A stretch of 17,477 bases of DNA, from assembly GCA_018623995.1 (NCBI GenBank), contig JAAZUV010000015.1, forward strand, positions 1-17,477. Direction: 5' to 3'. The translations under genes and the position numbers were made by a program. The stretch is from Methanobacteriota archaeon (GTDB lineage: Archaea > Thermoplasmatota > Poseidoniia > Poseidoniales > Poseidoniaceae). A model generated the notes under the pieces. That model was not told the DNA's origin. It saw only the letters and a list, made by a program, of their open reading frames with translations, and made no database searches. Shown piece after piece: positions 1 to 7,391 of the stretch (its first letter is position 1; each line of letters begins with the position of its first letter).

Positions 1-375
1 AATCGCGTCCTCTGCAGTCAACCCCGGGCATGTTGCCTTCACTTGTTTCCATGAGCGTTTGCTGCGCAAATTTTCTGCCCACAATGGAAATGCTTTGCAC
101 TGCTGCGGACGTACCTGATAGATGCTGCATTGCTTCTTTTCATCGAGGTAGATGCAAATGCCATCGGATTGATTTGAGCGAAGAACATAACGACCATCCA
201 ATGTTGTTGTACAATCTCTCTTCAGAAACTCCTTCACACTCAATCCCGCATGGTCGGCTAGACGTTGCGCATCAGCAGGTGACAGGTAGACAATACCGCC
301 TGGTTCATCGCAACACCGTCCACAATGCGGTTGACAGGAAAAGTGAACTCCATCAGCCCACCAAGCACCTCTCAT
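1..375 (-). CDS. YkgJ-type cysteine-cluster protein, 3'-truncated by window edge
   Basis: The reading frame is open from an ATG at 375 to base 1, giving 125 residues with no stop. It matches the YkgJ/UPF0153 cysteine-cluster family, thought to bind zinc or possibly an Fe-S cluster; the biochemical role is unknown. Nine cysteines are visible. FSCQPHCGRCC (about residues 12-22) is the family's opening motif. Later come C55, C74 (DGIC), C83 followed by IYQVRP, C93 and the closing CPGL at 116-119. Start choice is firm: the ATG overlaps the stop of the upstream AAA+ gene as ATGA, so translation is probably coupled. YkgJ proteins are small and widespread, so the link to the two genes upstream is an inference from the operon. 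The last part of the protein lies outside the window. Confidence 0.85.
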   Translation of the reverse strand, partial: MRGAWWADGVHFSCQPHCGRCCDEPGGIVYLSPADAQRLADHAGLSVKEFLKRDCTTTLDGRYVLRSNQSDGICIYLDEKKQCSIYQVRPQQCKAFPLWAENLRSKRSWKQVKATCPGLTAEDAI

Positions 376-2198
376 TCTTCTTCACCTAGAAGTCGAGTTG
401 TTGGTCGAATTGTCGATAAGTGGGCGATTCTGATTTCTTCATCATCCATTTCAAAGGCTTGGTTTGCATTTTCCTCAATCAGCCCGAGTCGATGTCCAAT
501 TTTACTTAATTCATCATCAATATCGATTGGATTACTCTCGTCAGCGAGCGCAGTGCGCACCAAGAGGTCCTCCATAATAAGTTCAAGTTCAGTCAAGCCT
601 AGTTCTACATTGGCCATTACTTCTTCTCGTACTGCCAAATTCTTGTCAACAGCGGTATCAATTGCAACTAGCAAGTCTGCTGTACGTCCAATATCATCGT
701 TTTTGACCGTTCCTAACTGGTGGACAAGATGTCGGTCTGCTGAATCCACATCGAGGACGGTCGGTGCTTCTGGAGTCAATTCATTCAGGGTTTTGCGAAG
801 GTGCATTTCGAGCAAATCGTTTGCACTAGTGAGGTCCTCAGCAGATACTTCCGTTGGCTCCCAATCGTCCTCCTCCATATCAAGAGCCGTCGAATGGAGT
901 TCTATTCCACCTGCATCGACTTCCGAATAGACGACGTCGGTTGCTCGCTTGAGAATGTCTGAAGCCAAGGAGATGGATGGTTCTGCAATTGAATCAATTC
1001 GCGTGTCGGATTCCAATGAACGTCCTGTTAAAATTGCGATGACGTCCTCTGGATCAACGATTTTTTCTCCACGCTCATGTGCATCTTTCAGCATCGATAT
1101 CGCTGCTTCAACACCTCTCCATGATTGGCCCGAATGGCTGAGAACTTGCATGATGTGTGCATCCTCGAGGAGCATACCGAGCAACGAAGTTTGATGCTTG
1201 ATGTGCAAGGCCAAACTTGCTTCTGAAGCCGGAAGCATCGTTGAAGTCGATGCATGACGTAACAATTCCCACAGTCGTGAGGACGGCCAGTCGCGAGGAG
1301 GTGTGCCTGAAGTGCAGAGAACATGGACGCCGAGATTCAGCGCATGGTCAACGAGATGGCCAACAGTTTGTGCATGATCTTCATGAATAGCAATGACGTG
1401 AACGTCATCAATCAACAACAACACCGTCGTTGCGATTGCATCTTGCCAATCATTCGGCAATTGGCCTGCTCCGATAAGCTCGGTAGCACGAATGATGCGA
1501 ACATCCCCTTCGAAATACCGCAAGGCGCTTTGTCCAGTTGCATTGAGCAAGTGACTTTTCCCAACTTCGCTAGATCCTATGAGAAGATGCGGATTGTGTC
1601 GCTCTCCCAAATGGTCGATGATCGATTCACAAACTCGTGTGGCTTGTTCGTTTTCTGGAGTCGCCTTCCACTGTTTGAAGGTCTTGCGTTGGTTCAACTC
1701 CAACCGTTGAGGCCAGTGTGTCTGGCTGGGCAATGTCGTTGAATGATGCAACCGGTCACCTTGCTTTGGAGCAGACATAGTTGCGGGAACCATGTTGGAC
1801 GGCATGTTGCGTTGCTCATCGAGAATCGATGACCAAAGTGGTTGTCCCATTGAAGAGAACCCAACTTTGTCGCCCAAACTTCCCTCAGGGATTGATTCGT
1901 CGAAACTCCGTTCACGCAAATTTTTCATCCTTGAAACTGGGTGGGATTTCTCCAGTTCAATCGTAGGCTGGTACTCGATATCCTCACCAAGCACTTCTTT
2001 GCTGATGGCAGCCATCAGTGGTCGTTCATGAATTGGTTGGGATGGAACGAGACGGCGTTCTGACGACAGAGTGGATGGCTTATTCAGAAGCCGTCCAAGT
2101 TTGGACGGATTCTCTTTGTTTTGCTCATCTTGCTGAGCAAGACCTGCTTTTGCCTTTTGCAATGCAATGCGCAATCGATTGGTTTTCTCAATGCTCAT
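372..2198 (-). CDS. DnaA-like AAA+ ATPase with long disordered N-terminus and acidic C-terminus
   Basis: The protein has 608 residues. Residues about 170-390 resemble the AAA+ core of bacterial DnaA/Hda. The visible parts are Walker A GSSEVGKSH (208-216), Walker B VLLLIDDVH (259-267), a sensor-1-like CTSGTPPRDW (295-304) in the style of DnaA 'TSDRPP', a possible arginine finger around R314, and a sensor-2-like WRGVEAA (360-366) matching the DnaA 'RELEGAL' motif. Residues 1-165 are polar and low complexity. Residues 400-608 are strongly acidic and predicted helical. I see no DnaA domain IV helix-turn-helix, so binding to DnaA boxes is not supported. It overlaps the DUF835 gene upstream and the YkgJ gene downstream by 4 bases each, so the three are probably made together. 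Archaea normally start replication with Orc1/Cdc6, so a replication role should not be assumed. It could be an Hda-like regulator or a DnaC/IstB-like loader. Confidence 0.75.
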   Translation of the reverse strand: MSIEKTNRLRIALQKAKAGLAQQDEQNKENPSKLGRLLNKPSTLSSERRLVPSQPIHERPLMAAISKEVLGEDIEYQPTIELEKSHPVSRMKNLRERSFDESIPEGSLGDKVGFSSMGQPLWSSILDEQRNMPSNMVPATMSAPKQGDRLHHSTTLPSQTHWPQRLELNQRKTFKQWKATPENEQATRVCESIIDHLGERHNPHLLIGSSEVGKSHLLNATGQSALRYFEGDVRIIRATELIGAGQLPNDWQDAIATTVLLLIDDVHVIAIHEDHAQTVGHLVDHALNLGVHVLCTSGTPPRDWPSSRLWELLRHASTSTMLPASEASLALHIKHQTSLLGMLLEDAHIMQVLSHSGQSWRGVEAAISMLKDAHERGEKIVDPEDVIAILTGRSLESDTRIDSIAEPSISLASDILKRATDVVYSEVDAGGIELHSTALDMEEDDWEPTEVSAEDLTSANDLLEMHLRKTLNELTPEAPTVLDVDSADRHLVHQLGTVKNDDIGRTADLLVAIDTAVDKNLAVREEVMANVELGLTELELIMEDLLVRTALADESNPIDIDDELSKIGHRLGLIEENANQAFEMDDEEIRIAHLSTIRPTTRLLGEEE

Positions 2199-3868
2199 GC
2201 ATCGCCCTCCGGTTCATGTTCATCTGCAAACCGCTGTTTTGCTGATGCATGCTCACGAGCATGTGGCGATGTCTCTGTCTTGGATGGTTGCTGTTTAGGT
2301 GTCGAAACGGCAACCGGTATATGCCTCGTCGACTTGATTGGGGGGAATTGAGCGAGTCTTTTCCCTGCTGTCGATGCCACTGCCTGGTCGATACCTTTCG
2401 ACGAACGTGAAGGTTTTGATGGTGGGAATGCATGTTCTTTCGATGAAGCTACGGGGACAAATTGCTTTGCTCTGTATGAATCAACCGCATGCAGGTTTGG
2501 AAGTGTTTTGTCATGCTTTGCGGCAGCATCCAACGTATTCCCTTTGGTCAATGGTGGAGTGGATTTTCGCCGTCGAACAATACGCTGCGGCGTTCGTGGC
2601 TGGCGATCGAAAAGACGCTCCACTTGTTCGTCCATTGTTTCGGGTTCTTCGGTCAAAACTTCTTGCTCCTCGTCAGATTCTTTGGCCCATTCCATCATTT
2701 TCGATTGAAGTTCTTCATCCACCTTCATCGGTTGATGTTCAACTGGCAATGGTGATGCGGGCTGAGGAACAGTTTGCCCTGAAGCAATGATTGGGTCGTG
2801 CGTGTTCTCTTCAAGGTGCTTTCCAAGTGCTGCCTCTTCTTCCTCATCGATTGTTTGGAAGTACGGATGTTCTGCTAGGATTTCGACATCCAACAACCAC
2901 GATTGAAGTTGTTCTTTGCTCAAACGCGAACACTCGCGCTCCAACCGCGCTCGTTGCTGTGTTGAGAAAGCCTCGAGATTGGAGGTGAGGATGAACACAT
3001 TTCCACTCAAACGTGCCTGGTCGACAATGCTGCGAATCATCTCAATGACCCTTTGTTCGCCGTGGATGCCCGATAGGTACTCAATACCCTCCATGATCAA
3101 AACGCATTTTTTGTGCTGCTCAAAGAAGGTGTCCACCGTCGTTCGGATTGATTCGAGTGATGGCTCAAGCGTACGTTCATGCTCTGTTTCAGACAGCCAA
3201 CGGTAGTGTTCCAGCCCTGTTTTGAGATGATTCTCAATGCGAGCCGGCGACTGCCTTGAAAGAACTAGAAACGGTTCGTTCAATTCCTTCATTCGATGAG
3301 CGAATTGCAATGCATCATCTGCTTCAATGCTATGTTCCAACCATACCTGGCCGCGTTGAAGCATGGTTCCTTGTTGATTTCTCAAGCGTGCTTCACTTCG
3401 ACGTCGTAGTGCTTCAGGAACAGATACGCTCGGTTTGAGTTTGGGCAAGCGTTCCTCTCGCTCAATCTTTCGACGAGGTGTGCGAACAGAAGTCCACCAC
3501 ATTTCCTCCTTATCCCCTTCGTTTGAATTGACCAATCGTGCGTCGGGGTACTGTGAGAGTGTTCTGATGTAGGTTGCTTCACTCATCTCATGTAGGCTCA
3601 TGGTTGCATCGAGCGTTGAAGCATCGGACTCGATTTCAAGAAGCGCTTCAATGCCAAAGCGGTTTTTGTCGGCACGATGGAAGGCTGCCGCAAGGGTTCC
3701 ATCAAAGATGAGAAGATGGCCAACACGCTCACCAACGTTTGGAATGTTACGAACAATCTGAATGGATCCATTTTGCTCGAGGGTCGCCAATTCTTGAGCA
3801 AGATGTCGCAGAACATCGACGCCACCGCGCCTCGTTTCCAACACATCTCCGGGAATAAAATCCTCCAA
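2195..3868 (-). CDS. DUF835-domain protein with disordered basic tail
   Basis: The protein has 557 residues. Residues about 1-110 form a small alpha/beta domain (HLLIFDGTLAAAFHRADK at 51-68) that recalls the DUF4388/DUF2226-type sensor domains, which is a weak resemblance only. Residues about 175-315 match the archaeal DUF835 domain: EPFLVLSRQSPARIE near 198, HYRWLSETEHERTLEPS, then KCVLIMEGIEYLSGIHG (254-270), followed by FILTSNLEAFS and a helix rich in R and E. The layout is RecA-like but there is no Walker A. Residues about 340-557 are low complexity, first acidic and then rich in K, R, S and P. The start is TTG, because an in-frame TAA sits directly before it and GGTGAGG lies just upstream; a GTG at codon 9 is the alternative. 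It is the first gene of the operon and its stop overlaps the DnaA-like start. Function is unknown. DUF835 proteins occur mainly in Euryarchaeota. Confidence 0.75.
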   Translation of the reverse strand: MEDFIPGDVLETRRGGVDVLRHLAQELATLEQNGSIQIVRNIPNVGERVGHLLIFDGTLAAAFHRADKNRFGIEALLEIESDASTLDATMSLHEMSEATYIRTLSQYPDARLVNSNEGDKEEMWWTSVRTPRRKIEREERLPKLKPSVSVPEALRRRSEARLRNQQGTMLQRGQVWLEHSIEADDALQFAHRMKELNEPFLVLSRQSPARIENHLKTGLEHYRWLSETEHERTLEPSLESIRTTVDTFFEQHKKCVLIMEGIEYLSGIHGEQRVIEMIRSIVDQARLSGNVFILTSNLEAFSTQQRARLERECSRLSKEQLQSWLLDVEILAEHPYFQTIDEEEEAALGKHLEENTHDPIIASGQTVPQPASPLPVEHQPMKVDEELQSKMMEWAKESDEEQEVLTEEPETMDEQVERLFDRQPRTPQRIVRRRKSTPPLTKGNTLDAAAKHDKTLPNLHAVDSYRAKQFVPVASSKEHAFPPSKPSRSSKGIDQAVASTAGKRLAQFPPIKSTRHIPVAVSTPKQQPSKTETSPHAREHASAKQRFADEHEPEGDA

Positions 3869-3871
3869 TTA

Positions 3872-3878
3872 CCTCACC
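3872..3878 (-). promoter_or_regulatory. Ribosome binding site for the DUF835 gene (TTG start)
   Basis: GGTGAGG on the minus strand lies 3 bases upstream of the TTG at 3868. An in-frame TAA occupies 3869-3871, so no upstream start is possible in this frame. This supports initiation at the unusual TTG codon. Confidence 0.5.
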
Positions 3879-3898
3879 CCGCAAGAAGGAAGATTTGC

Positions 3899-3906
3899 TT
3901 TTATCT
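3899..3906 (+). promoter_or_regulatory. TATA-like box for the DUF309 operon
   Basis: TTTTATCT is centred about 25 bases upstream of the ATG at 3927. That is the distance expected when an archaeal transcript starts at the initiation codon (leaderless mRNA). No Shine-Dalgarno sequence precedes that ATG. The same 58-base gap must also hold the promoter of the divergent DUF835 operon, for which GATAAAAG on the minus strand (about 3897-3904) is a possible, weaker candidate. Confidence 0.4.
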
Positions 3907-3926
3907 TTTGAAGTGTGTGTCCCTTG

Positions 3927-4358
3927 ATGGCAAATGAGAAGCATTTCAATGGTCGATGCTTTCGGCCAACCATGGAGGCATCACCACTTTCTGAAGACGA
4001 AGCGGTTTTGCTCGAACGAGGCCGCCAAGATTTCGACAACGGTCGATTTTGGCATGCGCACGAAGCATGGGAAGATCTCTGGAATTCTCTCAAAGCGCGT
4101 CATGCCCCGCAAGCTGAAATCCTCCTTGTCCAAGGATTGATTCAAACAGCGGCACTCCTCTACAATCATCAGCGAAGAAAAGTACGTGGGGTCACCAATC
4201 AATGGGCGAAATTGACGCCAAAACTACAACCATGGGACGTTGCTTGGGGTTTTGATATCGCACAACATGTCAAGAACATCTCTGTGTTTTTTCACGATGT
4301 TGATGAATGGCAACAAACCTATGAAAACGTCCGGCTTCCTACAACCGATGAGGAGTGA
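3927..4358 (+). CDS. DUF309 family protein
   Basis: The protein has 143 residues from ATG 3927. It carries the DUF309 hallmark: FDNGRFWHAHEAWEDLWNS, followed about 20 residues later by LVQGLIQTAALLYNHQRRK and a segment near GVTNQWAKL. DUF309 proteins are small, all-helical and found in bacteria and archaea; no reaction is established. Three starts are possible: GTG 3915, ATG 3927 and ATG 3972. The family usually begins just before the SEDE-like helix, which favours 3972, but the TATA-like box 25 bases before 3927 favours a leaderless start there. The stop overlaps the region of the next gene's start signals, so it probably heads a plus-strand operon with the two membrane proteins downstream. 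Confidence 0.8.
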   Translation: MANEKHFNGRCFRPTMEASPLSEDEAVLLERGRQDFDNGRFWHAHEAWEDLWNSLKARHAPQAEILLVQGLIQTAALLYNHQRRKVRGVTNQWAKLTPKLQPWDVAWGFDIAQHVKNISVFFHDVDEWQQTYENVRLPTTDEE

Positions 4359-4363
4359 TGGTG

Positions 4364-5002
4364 ATGACGTTTGAAGAGGGACTCCCCGATCACTTCATTG
4401 TCTTTTCACAAACACCGAAAGCACAAGAACACACTCGTCGAATCTTTGTTCGCTTCTGTCTTTTCCTTCTCTTACCTCTCATGGGCATTGTCCTTGTTGG
4501 AACTTCCTTCCTCAGTCTCATCTTGCTGGGAGTGTTTGTTATCATTCTCGTTGTGGGGTGGAGTGAGTGGCAGCATTGGCAACGGATTCCATTCGCAGTT
4601 AGCCCCTCGCATCCGATGATGGAACTTGATTCCATCAAACAAGCAGAAGTCATGATTCGTTTGCAGGATGGGCGATGGGTCGAGGCCGGTGAAAACCGAT
4701 ACAGGCTGATTCAGGACGATTTGCTCTCAGGGTTCAATCTCGTAGCGTTGGATGAAGATTACACCATCTTCGGTTATTTCACAGAGGAGAAAACAATCGG
4801 TGCTCGTCTTCGAAGAACAATGGCCTTACTGAACCAATCTCTTGCTTTACGAGATGCACACAATGAGGTCGAAGATGAGATTGAAGATGCCCGAAAGCGA
4901 GAATCGATGGATTATGGGTTGCTTGACCGCGACTGGCCAGAGGAAATGGAACTCGAGGATGCTGCAGGTCCAATCGCCAAGAAATTGATGCGTCAAGAAT
5001 AG
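4364..5002 (+). CDS. Membrane protein of unknown function, two N-terminal segments
   Basis: The protein has 212 residues and I do not recognise the family. A soluble N-terminus of about 25 residues precedes two hydrophobic segments at about 27-46 (FVRFCLFLLLPLMGIVLVG) and 48-66 (FLSLILLGVFVIILVVGW). The remaining 145 residues are soluble and acidic. They look mixed beta/alpha (AEVMIRLQDGRWVEAG, YTIFGYFTEEK), ending in a charged helix and KKLMRQE. Starts at 4355 (GTG), 4358 (ATG), 4361 (GTG) and 4364 (ATG) are stacked in frame. I chose 4364 because AGGAG at 4351-4355 lies 8 bases upstream. The DUF309 stop at 4356-4358 is only a few bases away, which indicates a shared transcript and probably coupled translation. 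Confidence 0.75.
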   Translation: MTFEEGLPDHFIVFSQTPKAQEHTRRIFVRFCLFLLLPLMGIVLVGTSFLSLILLGVFVIILVVGWSEWQHWQRIPFAVSPSHPMMELDSIKQAEVMIRLQDGRWVEAGENRYRLIQDDLLSGFNLVALDEDYTIFGYFTEEKTIGARLRRTMALLNQSLALRDAHNEVEDEIEDARKRESMDYGLLDRDWPEEMELEDAAGPIAKKLMRQE

Positions 5003-5042
5003 CCGATTCGTCGATGCATAGACGGGTGCATTGATAGCCTCA

Positions 5043-5675
5043 ATGTTGCAGCATACCGTTATGGAACCTCACGTTCGTTGGTCTGAAGTGGTTTCACAAC
5101 TCAAGCCAGAAGATGAAGATCTTCTGTTCGGAACTTCGTTGTCGCGTCGTTTTTCTCGACTGCCTCTTTGGCTATCTCATCCAGCCAATATTGGAATGTT
5201 CTATGGGTTCCTCATTAGTTTGGCTCTGATTTTTCCATACATTCTGCGATACGATAGTCTCAACGAATCGTTTTCGAATTGGTTGATGTTTTCGGCTCTG
5301 TTCATGGCTGCATGCCTCGTGCTTGGTTTTGCATCCCTGATTCTGGTCTCCTTTTCAAAACGAATGCCAATGACGCCTCCACGAGTCATCCTCTATCCAA
5401 TGCCGTTTGTTGGAATTGCTTTGCTCGGTATGGATTATTCCAACATCCTCGACATCCCTAGTGGTCTCTCGTTGTTTGTACTCTTGCTTCCTGGACCTGC
5501 GTACGTGCATTTGTCCTGGGCTCCTCGTTGGCGTCTACTCTGTATGATCGATGAGGGTGTCAACCCATTCGATGCTCCTAAAACATACACGGAACCAATG
5601 GAAGATTCAGCAGACAGCCTTGCTGGAGAAGACATTGAACTTCTGGAAGTTGTCGATGCGTTCGAATCAGAATAA
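5043..5675 (+). CDS. Membrane protein of unknown function, about four segments
   Basis: The protein has 210 residues from ATG 5043 and the family is not recognised. Hydrophobic segments are visible at NIGMFYGFLISLALIFPYIL, WLMFSALFMAACLVLGFASL, VILYPMPFVGIALLGM and LSLFVLLLPGPAYVHLSW. The N-terminus (about 45 residues) and the C-terminal tail (about 45 residues, very acidic, EDIELLEVVDAFESE) are soluble. TTG 5031 and ATG 5061 are alternative starts; no Shine-Dalgarno sequence decides between them. It follows the previous membrane protein by 40 bases on the same strand and shares its acidic C-terminus. The two may act together, but that is only an inference from position. Confidence 0.7.
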   Translation: MLQHTVMEPHVRWSEVVSQLKPEDEDLLFGTSLSRRFSRLPLWLSHPANIGMFYGFLISLALIFPYILRYDSLNESFSNWLMFSALFMAACLVLGFASLILVSFSKRMPMTPPRVILYPMPFVGIALLGMDYSNILDIPSGLSLFVLLLPGPAYVHLSWAPRWRLLCMIDEGVNPFDAPKTYTEPMEDSADSLAGEDIELLEVVDAFESE

Positions 5676-5693
5676 CCGAACATCGCCCTGTCG

Positions 5694-5702
5694 GCATAAA
5701 CT
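5694..5702 (+). promoter_or_regulatory. Possible TATA-like box before the small gene at 5732
   Basis: GCATAAACT lies about 33 bases before the ATG at 5732, in the 56-base gap after the membrane protein gene. A transcript starting about 25 bases downstream would have a leader of roughly 5-10 bases. The match is weak, and read-through from upstream is equally possible. Confidence 0.25.
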
Positions 5703-5731
5703 CTATTGGTCATCCTCTGAAAGAGCCCCGT

Positions 5732-6091
5732 ATGGAAGCGAATGAGTGCTTTATCGCATCGGTAGGTAAAGACTGGCATAGGATTGCGAATTGCAATGTG
5801 CACATGAGTGTCAAGCGACGACTGCAACGCACAGTCATTCGTGGTCAAGAAGGCGATGATCTTCTCGACGAAGGTTCTGAATCGGCAGAATACACGATTA
5901 CAGGAAACATGTCCATGGCAGAATACAAAGAAATTCTGAAGATTTTTCGGGGTGGACAGCCATGGTTCCACGATCCATTCGAAGAGCGACAGATGAAAGC
6001 ACTGTTTTTGTCGGTCGATTATGACAGCGCATCAGGCGCATTCGTCTTCGTTCTCATGGAAGATGCTGAGCAAGCTGAAATCAAATCATGA
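5732..6091 (+). CDS. Small soluble protein of unknown function
   Basis: The protein has 119 residues and no family is recognised. It has no membrane segment or signal peptide. The sequence alternates short strands and helices: CFIASVGKDWHRIANCNVHM, then YTITGNMSMAEYKEILKIF, then ALFLSVDYDSASGAFVFVL. An extended beta sheet with one helix is a reasonable guess. The pattern 'TITGNMS..EYKEILKIFRGGQPWFHDPF' is loosely like small phage-tail or baseplate components, but no neighbouring gene supports that and I do not assign it. It lies 56 bases after the membrane protein gene and converges on the kbl gene with a 20-base gap. The frame, its base composition and the lack of any competing opposite-strand gene support a real CDS. 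Confidence 0.65.
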   Translation: MEANECFIASVGKDWHRIANCNVHMSVKRRLQRTVIRGQEGDDLLDEGSESAEYTITGNMSMAEYKEILKIFRGGQPWFHDPFEERQMKALFLSVDYDSASGAFVFVLMEDAEQAEIKS

Positions 6092-6111
6092 TCAAGTTCA
6101 GCGATTCCATT

Positions 6112-7293
6112 TCAGATGAGTCCAACCTTCGGACCAATTGATTCCAATAGGCGAAGAACATCGTCGAGATCGTCTCGGGACAAACCAGCAGACATCTGTG
6201 TACGAATCCGGGCTTTATCTCGAGCGACCATTGGGAAGACAATCGCCCCGGCCATGACACCTTCCTGCTGGAGGTGAGTTGTCATCGCCTTCGCAGTTGA
6301 GGATTCACCACACATGATTGGAATGATCGGTGTTGTCGATACGCCTGTATCAAATCCGAGAGATTGCAATTCCTTGCGGAAGTAGTTGGTGTTCTCCCAC
6401 AATTTTGCATGGTGTTCTGGTTCTTCCATGAGCACTTCAATCGCTGCTTTCTGTGCGGCTGCAACGCCCGGAGGTTGTGAACCTGAGAGAAGCCACGAGC
6501 GGGAGTGATTCAATGCATGCGTTCGTGTCATTTCCGTTCCAGCGAGAATTCCTCCTTGAACGCCGAGTGCTTTTGAGAACGAACCGACTTCGAAGTCAAC
6601 CTTGCCTTGAAGTTTGAAATGATCAACAATCCCTCGACCACCTTCTCCAAGCACACCTTCTCCATGACAATCATCGACCAGAACCATTGCTCCAAATTCT
6701 TCAGCGAGTTTGTTCACATCATCCAGAGGTGCATAATCGCCATCCATCGAAAAGACACCATCGGTGATGATGAGTTTTCGATCTGCATCTTCATGTGCTC
6801 GAAGGACAGCCTCGAGCTCTCCCATGTCGTTGTGAGCGTACACGCCACGACGTGCTTTCGTTAATCGGACACCATCGATGATCGAACCGTGATTCAATTC
6901 ATCGCTGATGATAACATCTTGTGGGCCTTGGACCAATGTCGGAATGAGTCCAACGTTTGCTGTATAGCCTGCTGAATAAATCAAGGCTGCTTCAACACCC
7001 TTGAAATCAGCAACGGTACGTTCAGCCTCAAGGTGCAAATCCATTGTTCCGGCGATGGCTCGTACTGAGCCGCTACCAGCGCCATAGGTGGTTGTAGCGT
7101 CAACCATTGCTTGAACGACCTTTGGATGCGTTGTCAAGTTCAGATAGTTGTTTGCGGACAACATGATGGTTGGTTTGCCTTCCATTGTGCAACGTGGTTG
7201 ATTCGGACCTTCGAGCGTTGGCGGTTCCCAAAGCAGGGATTTCTCATTGAGTTCATCAAAGCGCTGTTTCATCCAAGACATGTCGCCAGGCAT
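6112..7293 (-). CDS. kbl: Glycine C-acetyltransferase (2-amino-3-ketobutyrate CoA ligase)
   Basis: This is a PLP-dependent alpha-oxoamine synthase, 393 residues from ATG 7293, close to the family's usual 395-400. Motifs in order are SANNYLNLTTHP (46-57), GAGSGSVRAIAGT (71-83), DELNHGSIIDGVRL (131-144), DGVFSMDGDYAPL (178-190), LVDDCHGEGVLG (205-216) and GSFSKALGVQGG (237-248), where K241 should form the Schiff base with PLP. The family member Kbl cleaves 2-amino-3-ketobutyrate with CoA to glycine and acetyl-CoA in threonine breakdown. The GAGSGSVRAIAGT block favours Kbl over serine palmitoyltransferase or BioF, but no threonine dehydrogenase lies nearby. A GTG at 7356 would add 21 residues. 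I prefer 7293 because GGTGA lies 4 bases upstream and because 7356 would leave only 35 bases to the divergent ribK start. Confidence 0.9.
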   Translation of the reverse strand: MPGDMSWMKQRFDELNEKSLLWEPPTLEGPNQPRCTMEGKPTIMLSANNYLNLTTHPKVVQAMVDATTTYGAGSGSVRAIAGTMDLHLEAERTVADFKGVEAALIYSAGYTANVGLIPTLVQGPQDVIISDELNHGSIIDGVRLTKARRGVYAHNDMGELEAVLRAHEDADRKLIITDGVFSMDGDYAPLDDVNKLAEEFGAMVLVDDCHGEGVLGEGGRGIVDHFKLQGKVDFEVGSFSKALGVQGGILAGTEMTRTHALNHSRSWLLSGSQPPGVAAAQKAAIEVLMEEPEHHAKLWENTNYFRKELQSLGFDTGVSTTPIIPIMCGESSTAKAMTTHLQQEGVMAGAIVFPMVARDKARIRTQMSAGLSRDDLDDVLRLLESIGPKVGLI

Positions 7294-7297
7294 GGTC

Positions 7298-7302
7298 TCA
7301 CC
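7298..7302 (-). promoter_or_regulatory. Ribosome binding site deciding the kbl start
   Basis: GGTGA on the minus strand is 4 bases upstream of ATG 7293. The same GGTG-N5-ATG spacing precedes sufS, sufB and sufC, which argues for this start and against the upstream GTG at 7356, which has no such signal. Confidence 0.55.
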
Positions 7303-7391
7303 ATTTGCGCCTCGTCGAGGTTGATTAAGGGCTTTTGTGAGATGTGGCCTCAACACGCATGATGAAAAAGGAGAGGAGGTAGCGTGATGTT

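Noticed and set aside
325..930. 201-residue plus-strand frame, very serine-rich
   Set aside because: It is antisense to the DnaA-like gene. Its composition reflects the complement of acidic codons, and it has no recognisable motif.
372..2198. Replication origin near the DnaA-like gene
   Set aside because: I saw no run of DnaA boxes, no origin recognition box repeats and no AT-rich unwinding element; the protein also lacks the DnaA DNA-binding domain.
5435..5971. 178-residue minus-strand frame
   Set aside because: It is antisense to a four-segment membrane protein and the small gene at 5732, and shows no family motif.
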